A DNA stretch of 32,959 nt from an uncultured Lachnospiraceae bacterium (GTDB lineage Bacteria; Bacillota; Clostridia; Lachnospirales; Lachnospiraceae). The stretch covers positions 1 to 32,959 of the forward strand of contig CAMPAR010000018.1 in the NCBI GenBank assembly GCA_946632055.1, read 5' to 3'. Below the pieces are notes generated by a model. It worked only from the letters and a program-made list of their open reading frames with translations. It had not been told where the DNA came from and made no database searches. The position numbers were made by a program, and so were the translations under genes. Positions 16,310-24,280 of this stretch are shown here, in pieces; the first letter of the stretch is position 1, and the number at the start of each line of letters is the position of its first letter.

Positions 16310-17743
16310 ATGACAGATAACAGACTGCATGTACATTTTATGGGGATCTGCGGCAGCGGCTGCGCCTCCATCGCGATGGTGGCCCATGACCTCGGATTCC
16401 AGGTGTCCGGCTGCGACGCCGAGACAAGTTCCTATTATGCGGAAGAACTGAAAAAACGCGGGATTCCGATTGAAACCGGGCATGATCCGAAGCACCTTCA
16501 GGGCGACGTGGACGTGGTGGCCGTTTCTCCCGCTTTATTTGATATCGCGCCGGACAATGCGGAGCTTCTGGAGGCGAAAGCCCGGGGAATCCTCATGACC
16601 TGGCAGGAATTTATGGGAAAATATCTGCAGGAGGGGAAGCGCCTGACGGCCATCGCGGGCACGCATGGAAAAACCACGACGACCTTCCTGACCTCCGAAA
16701 TCCTGATTGACGCCGGGCTTTCCCCGAGCTGCGTCGGCGGCTCGGTGTACCGCGCCTGGGGCTCGGGCGGAAGAGCGGGCACTTCCGATCTCTTTGTCTG
16801 CGAAGCGGATGAATTCAACCGGAATTTCCACAATTACCGGCCGGAAATCGCGCTTCTTACAAATGTGGAGATGGACCATCCGGAGTGCTACAACTCCTTC
16901 GAAGAGGTGCTGGAAAGCTTCCGCGTGTTCCTCACGGAAGGCGGGAAGCTGAAGACCATTATCCTGAACGGCGACAGCGAAGGTGCGGTGGAAGTGCTGC
17001 GGCGCTCCATGTCGGCGCCCGCCCTTTCGGGCGCTTCCGTGATCTTCTTTACGAGAAACGCGGACGCGGATTACTCCTTCTGCACGCTGCCTTACAGGAC
17101 GGCCGTGTGGAAGCCCGGAAAGAAGGAACCCGGAAATACCGTATTCACCGTCACGATGGACGGAAAGTGCGAATCCTATTCGATGCTCCTTTCCGGCGAA
17201 TACAATATCCAAAACGCGGTTTCTGCCGCGCTGATCGCGGGCGTGCATGGCGTGAGCCCGGATTCGGTGCGAAGGACGCTTGGGAGCTTCCAGGGCGTCG
17301 GACGGCGATTCGACTGCATCGGAGAAGCGCTCGGCGTCCCGGTGTATGACGACTACGCGCATCATCCGACGGAAATCCGCTCTGTCCTTTCGATGTGCCG
17401 GGAATACTATCCGAAGAAGCGGATTCTCGCCGTCTTTGAGCCGCACCAGATTTCGCGGCTGAGACTGATGTTCTCTGACTATGTGGACGCGCTCACGATT
17501 GCCGACGAGGTGATCGTCGCGAAGACGCATATCGGAAGGGAAATTCATAAAAACGCCGTCCCGATCTCGAAGGAAGAATGGGAAGCCGCCTCTCCGAAAA
17601 TCTGGCAGGAAGACGATGCGGATCAAATCGCGGAGGAAGTGCTTCGGAGGCTTCGGGAGAGGGAGTACGGACTTGTCATCGTCATCGGAGCTGCCGGCTC
17701 CTATAAGATATCCAGGAAAATCTGCGACAGGGGATCATTATGA
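16310..17743 (+). CDS. murC: Mur ligase, probably UDP-N-acetylmuramate-L-alanine ligase (MurC)
   Basis: MurC adds L-alanine to UDP-N-acetylmuramate, the first amino acid of the peptidoglycan stem. The 477 residues show the three Mur ligase domains: an N-terminal UDP-binding Rossmann domain (HFMGICGSGCASIAMVAHDLG), a central ATPase with P-loop GTHGKTTTT (117 onward) and TNVEMDHPE, and a C-terminal domain with DDYAHHPTEIRS and VFEPHQISRL. The N-terminal loop is unusual. Most MurC proteins read GIGGxGMSGIA, whereas here two cysteines occur (GICGSGCAS), so a divergent MurC or a recycling ligase (Mpl-like) is possible. The start at 16310 follows the weak site ACAGG, and upstream in-frame codons lack family sequence. 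The NlpC/P60 gene overlaps by 4 nt. Confidence 0.82.
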   Translation: MTDNRLHVHFMGICGSGCASIAMVAHDLGFQVSGCDAETSSYYAEELKKRGIPIETGHDPKHLQGDVDVVAVSPALFDIAPDNAELLEAKARGILMTWQEFMGKYLQEGKRLTAIAGTHGKTTTTFLTSEILIDAGLSPSCVGGSVYRAWGSGGRAGTSDLFVCEADEFNRNFHNYRPEIALLTNVEMDHPECYNSFEEVLESFRVFLTEGGKLKTIILNGDSEGAVEVLRRSMSAPALSGASVIFFTRNADADYSFCTLPYRTAVWKPGKKEPGNTVFTVTMDGKCESYSMLLSGEYNIQNAVSAALIAGVHGVSPDSVRRTLGSFQGVGRRFDCIGEALGVPVYDDYAHHPTEIRSVLSMCREYYPKKRILAVFEPHQISRLRLMFSDYVDALTIADEVIVAKTHIGREIHKNAVPISKEEWEAASPKIWQEDDADQIAEEVLRRLREREYGLVIVIGAAGSYKISRKICDRGSL

Positions 17744-18918
17744 ACAGACTGAAAGAGCTGCAGGCAGAACGGATGAAGCGCCGCCAGCAGAAGGTGAAGG
17801 TCCGCCGCGTGGTGGCCATCGCCGTGCTGAGCCTCGCCGCGGTGAATCTGATCCTGCTCGGAGTGAACGTCTACGCGCGCATTTCCGGCAAGGGAAGCGA
17901 ACGGACGCTCGCTGCACAGGAAGAGAGCACCACCGCGCCCGTACAGACGGAAATGACGGCGCCGCCGGAGACGGAAACCACTCCTCCCGAGACTTCCACG
18001 GAGCCGGAGACGACGCTGAGTTCCTACGAACAGGATCCGCGTTACGGCGCCATCCGGCCGTTTGAAAATTTCGGCCTCGTGTATGTCGCCGCGCCTTTTG
18101 CGGATATTTACGATACGGCGGATCTGAACGGCAGAATCATCGGGAAAAGCCGCTGCTACAGCGGCGTCAACGTCCTGAATGAGGTCGGAGATTTCTATGA
18201 AATCGAGTATCAGGGCTTTACCGGATTTATCGAGAAGAAGTTGATCTTAAGAGGCGAGGAAGCGGAAGCGAGAGCGCTCGAAGTCGCGCATTCGCTGTAT
18301 GAGGTGCTGGAAGACGATCAGCCGGTTTTAAGCGCGCCGAGGGATGACGCCGAGCCGCTTTTCCTGGCGAAGAAGGACTGGAAGCTGACGATTCTCGACC
18401 GGATCGGCGACTGGTACAAGGTCAACAACAAGGACCGGACCGGATATGTGCGCTACCGGGAAGACAACATCATCTACGCGCTTGACGAAAGCTTTTTCTT
18501 CGAAGACCCGGGAACCACGGTATCGGACCTGAGACTGGACATTCTCGGGGAAGCCTTCCACTGGTTCGGAACGCCTTATGTCTGGGGCGGCGAAACGCTC
18601 GGCGAAGGCGTGGACTGCTCGGCCTATGTCTGGCTCGTCTACGCGAAATTCGGCATCTCGATGCCGCGGCTTTCCGTGGAGCAGTCGGAGTGGGGCGAGG
18701 AGGTCGCGTCCATGGACGACATCCTGCCGGGGGATCTCCTGTTTTTCCGCGGCTATCATGACGAAAACGAGTCCTGGACCGAGGGCGTCGGACACGTCGG
18801 TATTTACTGCGGCAACGGCAAGATGATTCACGCGGCCAGCGTGGAGCGCGGAATTGTCGTGGATGATTATGACTATGTGGAAGCGCCGCTTGGCATCCGC
18901 AGAGTGATTTTTGACTGA
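17740..18918 (+). CDS. Membrane-anchored SH3b + NlpC/P60 peptidoglycan hydrolase
   Basis: This is probably a cell-wall endopeptidase cutting the stem peptide, typically the gamma-D-Glu to diamino acid bond in this family. The 392 residues begin with a basic cytoplasmic segment (RMKRRQQKVKVRR) and one membrane helix (about 27-48). A Thr/Pro/Glu-rich spacer (about 62-92) follows, then two SH3b-like wall-binding domains (about 106-168 and 188-248). The catalytic NlpC/P60 domain (about 265-390) has nucleophile Cys293 (VDCSAY), His352 (GHVGIY) and His364 (MIHAAS), so the triad is complete. The anchor means the enzyme works at the outer face of the membrane. It overlaps the Mur ligase gene by 4 nt, pairing wall synthesis with remodelling. 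Confidence 0.92.
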   Translation: MNRLKELQAERMKRRQQKVKVRRVVAIAVLSLAAVNLILLGVNVYARISGKGSERTLAAQEESTTAPVQTEMTAPPETETTPPETSTEPETTLSSYEQDPRYGAIRPFENFGLVYVAAPFADIYDTADLNGRIIGKSRCYSGVNVLNEVGDFYEIEYQGFTGFIEKKLILRGEEAEARALEVAHSLYEVLEDDQPVLSAPRDDAEPLFLAKKDWKLTILDRIGDWYKVNNKDRTGYVRYREDNIIYALDESFFFEDPGTTVSDLRLDILGEAFHWFGTPYVWGGETLGEGVDCSAYVWLVYAKFGISMPRLSVEQSEWGEEVASMDDILPGDLLFFRGYHDENESWTEGVGHVGIYCGNGKMIHAASVERGIVVDDYDYVEAPLGIRRVIFD

Positions 18919-18935
18919 TAAAGGAGCTTTCTTTG

Positions 18936-19844
18936 ATGAGTGTTCTTGACAGACTCGAACAGAAAATGACCTTCCTGCGTTACCCGCGTCTGATGCTGTA
19001 TTTCATCATCGCCTACGCGATCGGGTTTGTGCTGCAGCGCCTGCCGGGCGATCTGATGAACTATCTGGTCTTTTCCCCGCAGCTCATCCTGCAGGGCCAG
19101 GTCTGGCGCCTGATCACCTTCATCATGGTGCCGTCGAGCGACCAGATTTTCCTAGCGCTGATCACCTGCTTTGTCTATTTCTCGATCTCGAATGCGCTGG
19201 AGCAGGTCATCGGCAGATGGCGGGTCAATTTCTTCCTGATCAGCGGCATTGTGATTGAAGTCCTGTTCGGCTTCCTGTATTATTTCGTCTTTGACGGGCT
19301 CGGCGCGATTTTCTTCGTGACTTCGCTGAACCCCTATTATCTCTACGCGATGCTGTTCGTGATCTTCGCGATGATCTATCCGGACGCGCGCTTCCTGTTC
19401 ATGTTCATCATCCCGATCCGCGGAAAATGGATGGTCTTCATTACGCTGGCCATGTACGCGCTCGACGTGGTTTCGGCCTTCTCGCGCGGCTACGCCGAAT
19501 ATGCCTGGATCCTGGTTTTCATGATCGCGGCGGCGATCGTCACGCTGATCCTCTTCCTGCTTCTTTCCGGCTACCGGCCGGGGAAGAAAACGAGCGGGAG
19601 GAGCAAGGTGGTGCGGATGAATTCCTACGCGAAGAACAGCGCGAGACAGGGCGCTTCCGGCTTCGGCAGGGACTACCGTCATAAATGCGCGCTCTGCGGA
19701 CGGACAGACCGCTCGAATCCGGAGCTTGATTTCCGCTACTGCTCGAAGTGCCAGGGCGCTTACGAATACTGCTCTGATCATCTGTACACGCATATTCATG
19801 TGGGATCCGGCGCGCCGGGCTCCGCAGATTCACACGAATCATGA
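18936..19844 (+). CDS. Rhomboid-fold membrane protein lacking the catalytic Ser, with C-terminal Cys/His motif
   Basis: This is a 302-residue integral membrane protein. The N-terminal part follows the rhomboid family layout: a first helix, GQVWRLITFIMVP, then a helix ending in NALEQVIGRWRVNFFLISG. Where a rhomboid protease would have GxSG, the sequence reads TSLNPYYLYAMLFVIFA, and no suitable catalytic His follows, so protease activity is not expected. About six hydrophobic helices end near residue 212. The soluble tail holds Cys251, Cys254, Cys269, Cys272, Cys279, His282, His286 and His288, probably a zinc-binding module. The start is ATG 18936, with AAGGAG at 18921-18926. The TTG just before it adds only one residue. 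The function is unknown. Confidence 0.78.
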   Translation: MSVLDRLEQKMTFLRYPRLMLYFIIAYAIGFVLQRLPGDLMNYLVFSPQLILQGQVWRLITFIMVPSSDQIFLALITCFVYFSISNALEQVIGRWRVNFFLISGIVIEVLFGFLYYFVFDGLGAIFFVTSLNPYYLYAMLFVIFAMIYPDARFLFMFIIPIRGKWMVFITLAMYALDVVSAFSRGYAEYAWILVFMIAAAIVTLILFLLLSGYRPGKKTSGRSKVVRMNSYAKNSARQGASGFGRDYRHKCALCGRTDRSNPELDFRYCSKCQGAYEYCSDHLYTHIHVGSGAPGSADSHES

Positions 19845-21085
19845 AAAAGATACTTGTAGTCGGCGGCGGCGCATCCGGGATGGCCGCTGCCGCTTTTGCG
19901 AAAACCGCTTCCACCGAGGTGCTTCTTCTCGAGAAGAATGAGAAGACCGGGAAGAAGCTGTATATTACGGGAAAGGGGCGCTGCAATCTGACGAATGCGG
20001 CGGACCCGGAGGAGATCATCGCGAATATCGTCTCAAACCCCCGCTTCATGTACAGCGCGCTCTACGGCTTCACAAACCGGGATGTGATGGCACTCATGGA
20101 GGAAAACGGCTGTCCCGTCAAGGTGGAGCGCGGAAACCGCGTCTTTCCGGTCTCGGATCATTCCTCCGATGTGATTAAGGCCTGGAACCGGATCCTCGAA
20201 AAGCGGGGCGTCCGGGTGCAGCTTGGGAGCGAGGTCAGCGATCTCATCGTCGAAGACGGAGCGGTGAGGGGCGTGCGGCTTTCAGGCGGCGAAGCGATTC
20301 TTTCGGACGCCGTCATTGTCTGCACCGGCGGCCTGTCCTATCCTGTGACCGGCTCGACGGGCGACGGATACCGCTTTGCTTCGGAGTGCGGACACCGGGT
20401 GACGGACTGCCTTCCCTCCCTCGTACCCTTTGAGTGCAGCGACGCCTTTATCCCCGAACTTGAAGGCCTGAGCCTTCGGAACGTCCGGCTGACGATCCGG
20501 AAGAAGAAAGGAAAGGACTACAGCGATTTCGGCGAAATGCTCTTTACGAAGAGCGGAATCAGCGGACCGCTTGTCCTTACGGCGTCGGCGCGGCTTTCGA
20601 AGGAGCTGGCGGAAGAAGGCGCCCTGAACGCGGAAATCGACCTCAAGCCGGCACTTTCCGAAAGCGAGCTTGACGCGCGCATTCTCCGGGATTTCTCCGG
20701 GGAAATGAATCGGAGCTTCCGGAACTCGCTTGGCGGGCTTCTCCCAAAGAAAATGACCGGAACGGCCGTGGCACTTTCCGGAATTGACCCGGAAAAGAAG
20801 GTGCACGACATCACGAAAGAGGAGCGGCAGGGCTTTGTACGGCTTCTCAAGGCCTTTCCTCTGCATATTACGGGAACGCGCGGCTACAGTGAAGCTGTGG
20901 TGACCAGGGGCGGCGTATCGGTCCGGGAAGTTGATCCGGGCACGATGGAGAGCAACCTGGTGAAGAATCTTTATTTCGCCGGAGAGGTGCTGGATCTTGA
21001 TGCCTGCACCGGCGGCTATAATCTGCAGATTGCCTGGTCGACGGGCGTCCTCGCGGGACGGGCGGCTTCGGGCAGTTTAGACTGA
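19841..21085 (+). CDS. FAD-dependent oxidoreductase of the HI0933/BaiN family
   Basis: This is a 414-residue flavoprotein. The N-terminus has the dinucleotide-binding VVGGGASGMAAAAFA, then the family signature LEKNEKTGKKLYITGKGRCNLTN. Middle motifs are CTGGLSYPVTGSTGDGY and FTKSGISGPLVL. The C-terminus has LYFAGEVLDLDACTGGYNLQIAWSTG, the second FAD contact. The length and all blocks match HI0933-type proteins. One member, BaiN, was described in bile-acid 7-dehydroxylation in Clostridium scindens, but most members are housekeeping proteins of unknown substrate, so that role should not be inferred here. Its ATG overlaps the previous gene by 4 nt and it lies 14 nt before the chosen cmk start. 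Confidence 0.9.
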   Translation: MKKILVVGGGASGMAAAAFAKTASTEVLLLEKNEKTGKKLYITGKGRCNLTNAADPEEIIANIVSNPRFMYSALYGFTNRDVMALMEENGCPVKVERGNRVFPVSDHSSDVIKAWNRILEKRGVRVQLGSEVSDLIVEDGAVRGVRLSGGEAILSDAVIVCTGGLSYPVTGSTGDGYRFASECGHRVTDCLPSLVPFECSDAFIPELEGLSLRNVRLTIRKKKGKDYSDFGEMLFTKSGISGPLVLTASARLSKELAEEGALNAEIDLKPALSESELDARILRDFSGEMNRSFRNSLGGLLPKKMTGTAVALSGIDPEKKVHDITKEERQGFVRLLKAFPLHITGTRGYSEAVVTRGGVSVREVDPGTMESNLVKNLYFAGEVLDLDACTGGYNLQIAWSTGVLAGRAASGSLD

Positions 21086-21099
21086 AAGGGGTAATGAAA

Positions 21100-21789
21100 A
21101 TGGGTTTTAATGTGGCAGTGGACGGACCGGCCGGCGCCGGGAAGAGTACGGTCGCGAAGGCGGCGGCGAAGGCGGCGGAGCTCGTCTATGTGGATACCGG
21201 CGCCATGTACCGCGCGATCGGCCTGTATCTTCTTGAGAAGGGGGCGGATATCCGGGACGAGGAGGCCGTGAAAAAGCTTCTTCCGGAAATCAGCGTCAGC
21301 ATCGTCTATGAAGAGGGCGTGCAGAAGGTTCTGCTGAACGGAAACGATGTGTCCGGCAGGATCCGCACGCAGGAGGTCGGCGAAGCGGCTTCCGTCACGA
21401 GCGCGTACGGCGCCGTCCGGGAAAAGCTTCTCCATCTGCAGCGGGAGCTTGCGGCGTCTTCGGACGTCATTATGGACGGCCGGGATATCGGCACGAATAT
21501 CCTGCCGGACGCGGATCTGAAAGTCTATCTGACGGCGGCTGTGTCCGTCCGCGCAAAGCGCCGCTATACGGAGCTTGTGGAAAAGGGCGAAGAGGCGGAC
21601 CTTTCGGAAATCGAAAAGGAAATCGAAGAGCGCGACGAGCGGGATATGCACCGGGAAATCGCGCCGCTTAAAAAAGCGCCCGAGGCGGTTCTTCTCGACA
21701 CCTCCGACATGAATATCGATCAGGCGGTGAAGGCACTGCTCGTGCTGATCTTCGAGCGGCGGATCAAACGCCTGGCCTGCGAACAGTAA
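21100..21789 (+). CDS. cmk: Cytidylate kinase
   Basis: Cmk phosphorylates CMP and dCMP with ATP, feeding nucleotide pools. From the ATG at 21100 it has 229 residues. The P-loop is VDGPAGAGKSTVAKAAA near the N-terminus, followed by YVDTGAMYRAIGLY (substrate binding), DGRDIGTNILPDADLKVYL and the lid region RAKRRYTEL. The ATG at 21100 is preferred to that at 21094 because AAAGGGG (21085-21091) then lies 8 nt away rather than 2, and the family usually starts MGFNVAVDGP. cmk-ispH-rpsA is a conserved order in Clostridia, where ispH and S1 domains are fused in some members. The ispH gene follows after 14 nt. Confidence 0.95.
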   Translation: MGFNVAVDGPAGAGKSTVAKAAAKAAELVYVDTGAMYRAIGLYLLEKGADIRDEEAVKKLLPEISVSIVYEEGVQKVLLNGNDVSGRIRTQEVGEAASVTSAYGAVREKLLHLQRELAASSDVIMDGRDIGTNILPDADLKVYLTAAVSVRAKRRYTELVEKGEEADLSEIEKEIEERDERDMHREIAPLKKAPEAVLLDTSDMNIDQAVKALLVLIFERRIKRLACEQ

Positions 21790-21803
21790 TCCGGGAGAGC
21801 AAA

Positions 21804-22670
21804 ATGGAAGTCCTGCTTGCGAAAACCGCCGGCTTCTGCTTCGGCGTGGAGCGCGCGGTGAGTGCGGCGCTTGACGCGGCAAAGGCCATGGAGACGGAAG
21901 AAAGCCGGGGAGCGGTCTATACCTACGGACCGATCGTCCATAACGAATCGGTGATCCGGAATCTCGAAGAGAGGGGCGTGCACGTGATCGGGAGCGAGGA
22001 GGAAACCGACTCGATTCCGAAGGAAAGCACGATTCTCGTGCGGGCGCACGGAATTCCGAAGGATCTGGAGGCGCGTCTCAGAATGAAAGGCTTCCGCCTG
22101 ATTGACGCGACCTGCCCCTTTGTCAAAAAAATCCACCGCATCGTTGAGAAAAGTGCAGAAGAAGGGCGTTTCGTTCTGATCGCCGGAAACCCGGATCACC
22201 CCGAAGTCATTGGGATCCGGAGCTACGCGGGAGAACGAAGCGCCGTAGTTTCAAACCCCGAAGATCTCGAAAACTTAAGCATTTTGCCGGGAGAACGGAT
22301 CTGTCTTGTCGCTCAGACGACCTTTAACCATAAAAATTATAAAAAAATAGTTGAAAAAATAAATATTTTAGGTTACAATGCTACTATTGCAGATACCGTA
22401 TGCAATGCGACCCGTGAAAGACAGGAGGAAGCCGCGGATCTTGCGTCAAGGGCGGACGCGATGATCGTCATCGGCGGAAAGGAATCCTCGAACTCACAGA
22501 AGCTGTATGAGATCTGCAGGAATAATTGTAATCGAACCTACTTCATTCAAACTGCAGCAGACTTAAACAATCAATGGTGGTGCGGCGTAAGCATTGTGGG
22601 GATTACAGCCGGGGCATCAACCCCAAAAACTATTATCAAGGAGGTTCAAACTAATGTCAGAAAGTTTTGA
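21804..22670 (+). CDS. ispH: 4-hydroxy-3-methylbut-2-enyl diphosphate reductase
   Basis: IspH makes isopentenyl and dimethylallyl diphosphate in the last step of the MEP isoprenoid pathway, using a [4Fe-4S] cluster. The 288 residues contain the three cluster cysteines in AGFCFGVERA, DATCPFVKK and DTVCNATRER. Conserved histidines are in YGPIVHNES, RAHGIP and NPDHPEV, with the later GKESSNSQKL and ITAGASTPKTII blocks. The length is normal for the stand-alone enzyme. GGGAG at 21793-21797 supports the start. The gene overlaps rpsA by 17 nt, with the rpsA ribosome site inside it. Codons from about 22325 to 22390 are strikingly AT-rich and hide a promoter. Confidence 0.96.
   Translation: MEVLLAKTAGFCFGVERAVSAALDAAKAMETEESRGAVYTYGPIVHNESVIRNLEERGVHVIGSEEETDSIPKESTILVRAHGIPKDLEARLRMKGFRLIDATCPFVKKIHRIVEKSAEEGRFVLIAGNPDHPEVIGIRSYAGERSAVVSNPEDLENLSILPGERICLVAQTTFNHKNYKKIVEKINILGYNATIADTVCNATRERQEEAADLASRADAMIVIGGKESSNSQKLYEICRNNCNRTYFIQTAADLNNQWWCGVSIVGITAGASTPKTIIKEVQTNVRKF
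22351..22379 (+). promoter_or_regulatory. Sigma-A promoter embedded in ispH coding sequence, probably for rpsA
   Basis: TTGAAA (22351-22356) and TACAAT (22374-22379) are separated by exactly 17 nt in an AT-rich patch of ispH. The expected start near 22386 gives a leader of about 268 nt before the rpsA ATG. Surrounding codons (AAA, ATA, AAT, TTA) depart from the GC-ending codons used by the gene elsewhere. Consensus match only. Confidence 0.65.
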
Positions 22671-23988
22671 ACAATTACTCAATGAGTCTTTTAAGACCAT
22701 TAGAACGGGGGAGGTTGTCAAAGGCACCGTGATCGCTGTCAAAGAGAACGAGATCGAGCTGAACATCGGCTACAAGCATGACGGCGTTGTTGCGAAGAAT
22801 GAATTTACAAATGATCCCCAGGCAGATCTTTCCGAGCTTGTCCATGTGGGCGACGAGCTGGACGTGAAGGTTCTGAAAGTCAACGACGGCGACGGTCTGG
22901 TACAGCTTTCCGCACGCCGTGTGCGCACCGAGAAGACCAGCAAGGTCCTCGAGGATGCTTTTAACGCCCAGGAGCCGATCAAGGCAGTCGTGGACGAAGT
23001 CGTCAAGGGCGGACTTTCCTGCACCGTGGACGAAGTCAAGGTCTTCATTCCCGCGAGCCTTGTTTCCGATACTTTTGAAAGAGATCTTTCGAAGTACGAA
23101 GGTCAGGAAATCGAATTCATGCTGACGGAGTACAATCCGAGGAAGCACCGCGTCATCGGCGACCGCAAGCAGCTGGTGACCGCGCAGAAGAAGGCCGCTC
23201 TTGAGGCGCTTCTTTCCAAGATTTCCGTCGGCGATGTCGTGGAAGGCACCGTGAAGAACATTACCGATTTCGGCGCATTCATCGACCTCGGCGGAGCGGA
23301 CGGACTGCTGCATATCTCCGAAATGAGCTGGGGCCGGATTGAAAGCCCGAAGAAGGTCTTCCATACCGGAGATCATGTCACCGCTTTCATCAAGGCCATC
23401 GACGGAACCAAGATCGCCCTTTCCCGGAAGTTCCCCGATGAAAACCCCTGGGCTGACGCGGAGACCAAGTTCGCGGTCGGCAATGTCGTCACCGGCAAGG
23501 TTGCCCGCCTGACCGATTTCGGCGCATTTGTAGAGCTTGCAAAGGGCGTTGACGGCCTGCTGCATGTTTCCCAGATCAGAAGAGAACGCGTGGAGAAGCC
23601 TTCGGATGTCCTGACTCAGGGCGAAGAAATCACCGCGAAGATCGTTGATCTTGACCTTGACAACAAGAAGATCAGCCTGTCCATGAAGGCCCTTCTTCCG
23701 AAGCCGGAGAGACGTCCGAACACCCGCGGCAGAAGAAACCGCGAGGATGAGAACGTCGATGAGACCGACGTCGACATCGAGGCATACATCCGCAAGATGG
23801 ACGCTGATGCAAAGCGCGCCGAAGAGAAGGCTGCCGCTGAAGCTGCGAAGGCTGAAGAGGCTGCTGCTCCCGCGGAAGAAGCTGTCGAAGCTCCCGCTGA
23901 AGAGGCAGCTGCCGCTGTAGAAGAGCAGGTTGCCGAAGCGCAGGAAGTGGCTGAAGCTGTCGCCGAGGAAGTCAAGGACGCGGAATAA
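22654..23988 (+). CDS. rpsA: S1 RNA-binding domain protein, ribosomal protein S1 homologue
   Basis: This is a 444-residue RNA-binding protein of the ribosomal S1 family, expected to help mRNA binding on the 30S subunit. Four S1 domains are visible: about 15-85 (GEVVKGTVIAVKENEIEL), 100-170 (a more divergent one), 188-258 (VGDVVEGTVKNITDFGAFIDL) and 272-345 (VGNVVTGKVARLTDFGAFVEL, GLLHVSQI). A basic segment (RRPNTRGRRNRE) precedes an Ala/Glu-rich acidic tail of about 60 residues. Firmicutes S1 proteins have about four S1 domains rather than six, so the length fits. The start at 22654 has AAGGAGG at 22638-22644. Codon use is strongly optimised and it ends at a strong terminator, both consistent with high expression. 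Confidence 0.93.
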   Translation: MSESFEQLLNESFKTIRTGEVVKGTVIAVKENEIELNIGYKHDGVVAKNEFTNDPQADLSELVHVGDELDVKVLKVNDGDGLVQLSARRVRTEKTSKVLEDAFNAQEPIKAVVDEVVKGGLSCTVDEVKVFIPASLVSDTFERDLSKYEGQEIEFMLTEYNPRKHRVIGDRKQLVTAQKKAALEALLSKISVGDVVEGTVKNITDFGAFIDLGGADGLLHISEMSWGRIESPKKVFHTGDHVTAFIKAIDGTKIALSRKFPDENPWADAETKFAVGNVVTGKVARLTDFGAFVELAKGVDGLLHVSQIRRERVEKPSDVLTQGEEITAKIVDLDLDNKKISLSMKALLPKPERRPNTRGRRNREDENVDETDVDIEAYIRKMDADAKRAEEKAAAEAAKAEEAAAPAEEAVEAPAEEAAAAVEEQVAEAQEVAEAVAEEVKDAE

Positions 23989-24017
23989 GAATTATTCGCG
24001 AAAGACTGAAGATATTC

Positions 24018-24062
24018 AGAAGTCCGGTATCCGGGATCGCCCGGTACCGGGCTTCTTTTTTT
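24018..24062 (+). terminator. Strong intrinsic terminator after rpsA
   Basis: Bases 24018-24035 pair with 24040-24056 around an ATCG loop. The stem is 17 pairs with one bulged T (24030) and one G-U pair, and it runs directly into a T-tract ending at 24062. This is the clearest terminator in the window. It separates the cmk-ispH-rpsA operon from the purine cluster. Confidence 0.93.
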
Positions 24063-24073
24063 CCTTTCGGGGG

Positions 24074-24154
24074 AAAGTGAATAGTCACTTTTGCACAATG
24101 CTTATCAGGCTTTTCAAAGCTTTCAGCGTCACAAAAGAGAACTTGCAAAAGTTC
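24074..24154 (+). promoter_or_regulatory. Inverted repeats upstream of the purE promoter, possible operators
   Basis: Three short perfect inverted repeats lie between the rpsA terminator and the purE -35. AAAGTGA/TCACTTT spans 24074-24091 with a 4-nt spacer. GCTTT/AAAGC spans 24109-24120 with a 2-nt spacer. GAACTT/AAGTTC spans 24139-24154 with a GCAA spacer and ends one base before the -35 box. The last is well placed for a dimeric regulator. They do not match a purine-regulator box that I can name with confidence. Confidence 0.4.
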
Positions 24155-24155
24155 C

Positions 24156-24185
24156 TTGACCATGGGCCTTCCAAGATGGTATAGT
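24156..24185 (+). promoter_or_regulatory. Promoter of the purine biosynthesis cluster
   Basis: TTGACC (24156-24161) and TATAGT (24180-24185) are 18 nt apart, with TG one base before the -10 (TGGTATAGT). The expected start near 24192 gives a leader of about 90 nt to purE. A second weaker candidate, TTGTAT (24207-24212) with TATAGA (24231-24236), lies downstream. No guanine or ZTP riboswitch pattern was recognised in the leader. Confidence 0.7.
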
Positions 24186-24188
24186 AGG

Positions 24189-24253
24189 CTTGTATCTTTC
24201 ATGATCTTGTATCGGAAAGAGGAGCAGTGATATAGATGTTGTATACTTGCATC
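24189..24253 (+). repeat. Iterated CTTGYATC motif in the purE leader
   Basis: CTTGTATC occurs at 24189-24196 and 24206-24213, 17 nt apart. The near copy CTTGCATC is at 24246-24253, 40 nt further on, and the last two copies share a following GG. The spacing covers the expected transcript start and leader, so these could be binding sites for a repressor or an RNA-binding protein. Chance is not excluded for an 8-nt motif. Confidence 0.4.
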
Positions 24254-24280
24254 GGCACCTTTATACCACGGAGGAATTGA

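Noticed and set aside
19841-21085. Bile-acid metabolism role for the BaiN-type flavoprotein
   Set aside because: No other bai genes are nearby and the family is widespread with unknown substrates, so only the family is claimed.
24186-24280. purE leader examined for a guanine, THF or ZTP riboswitch
   Set aside because: None of the conserved core sequences or stem patterns I know for these classes could be found.
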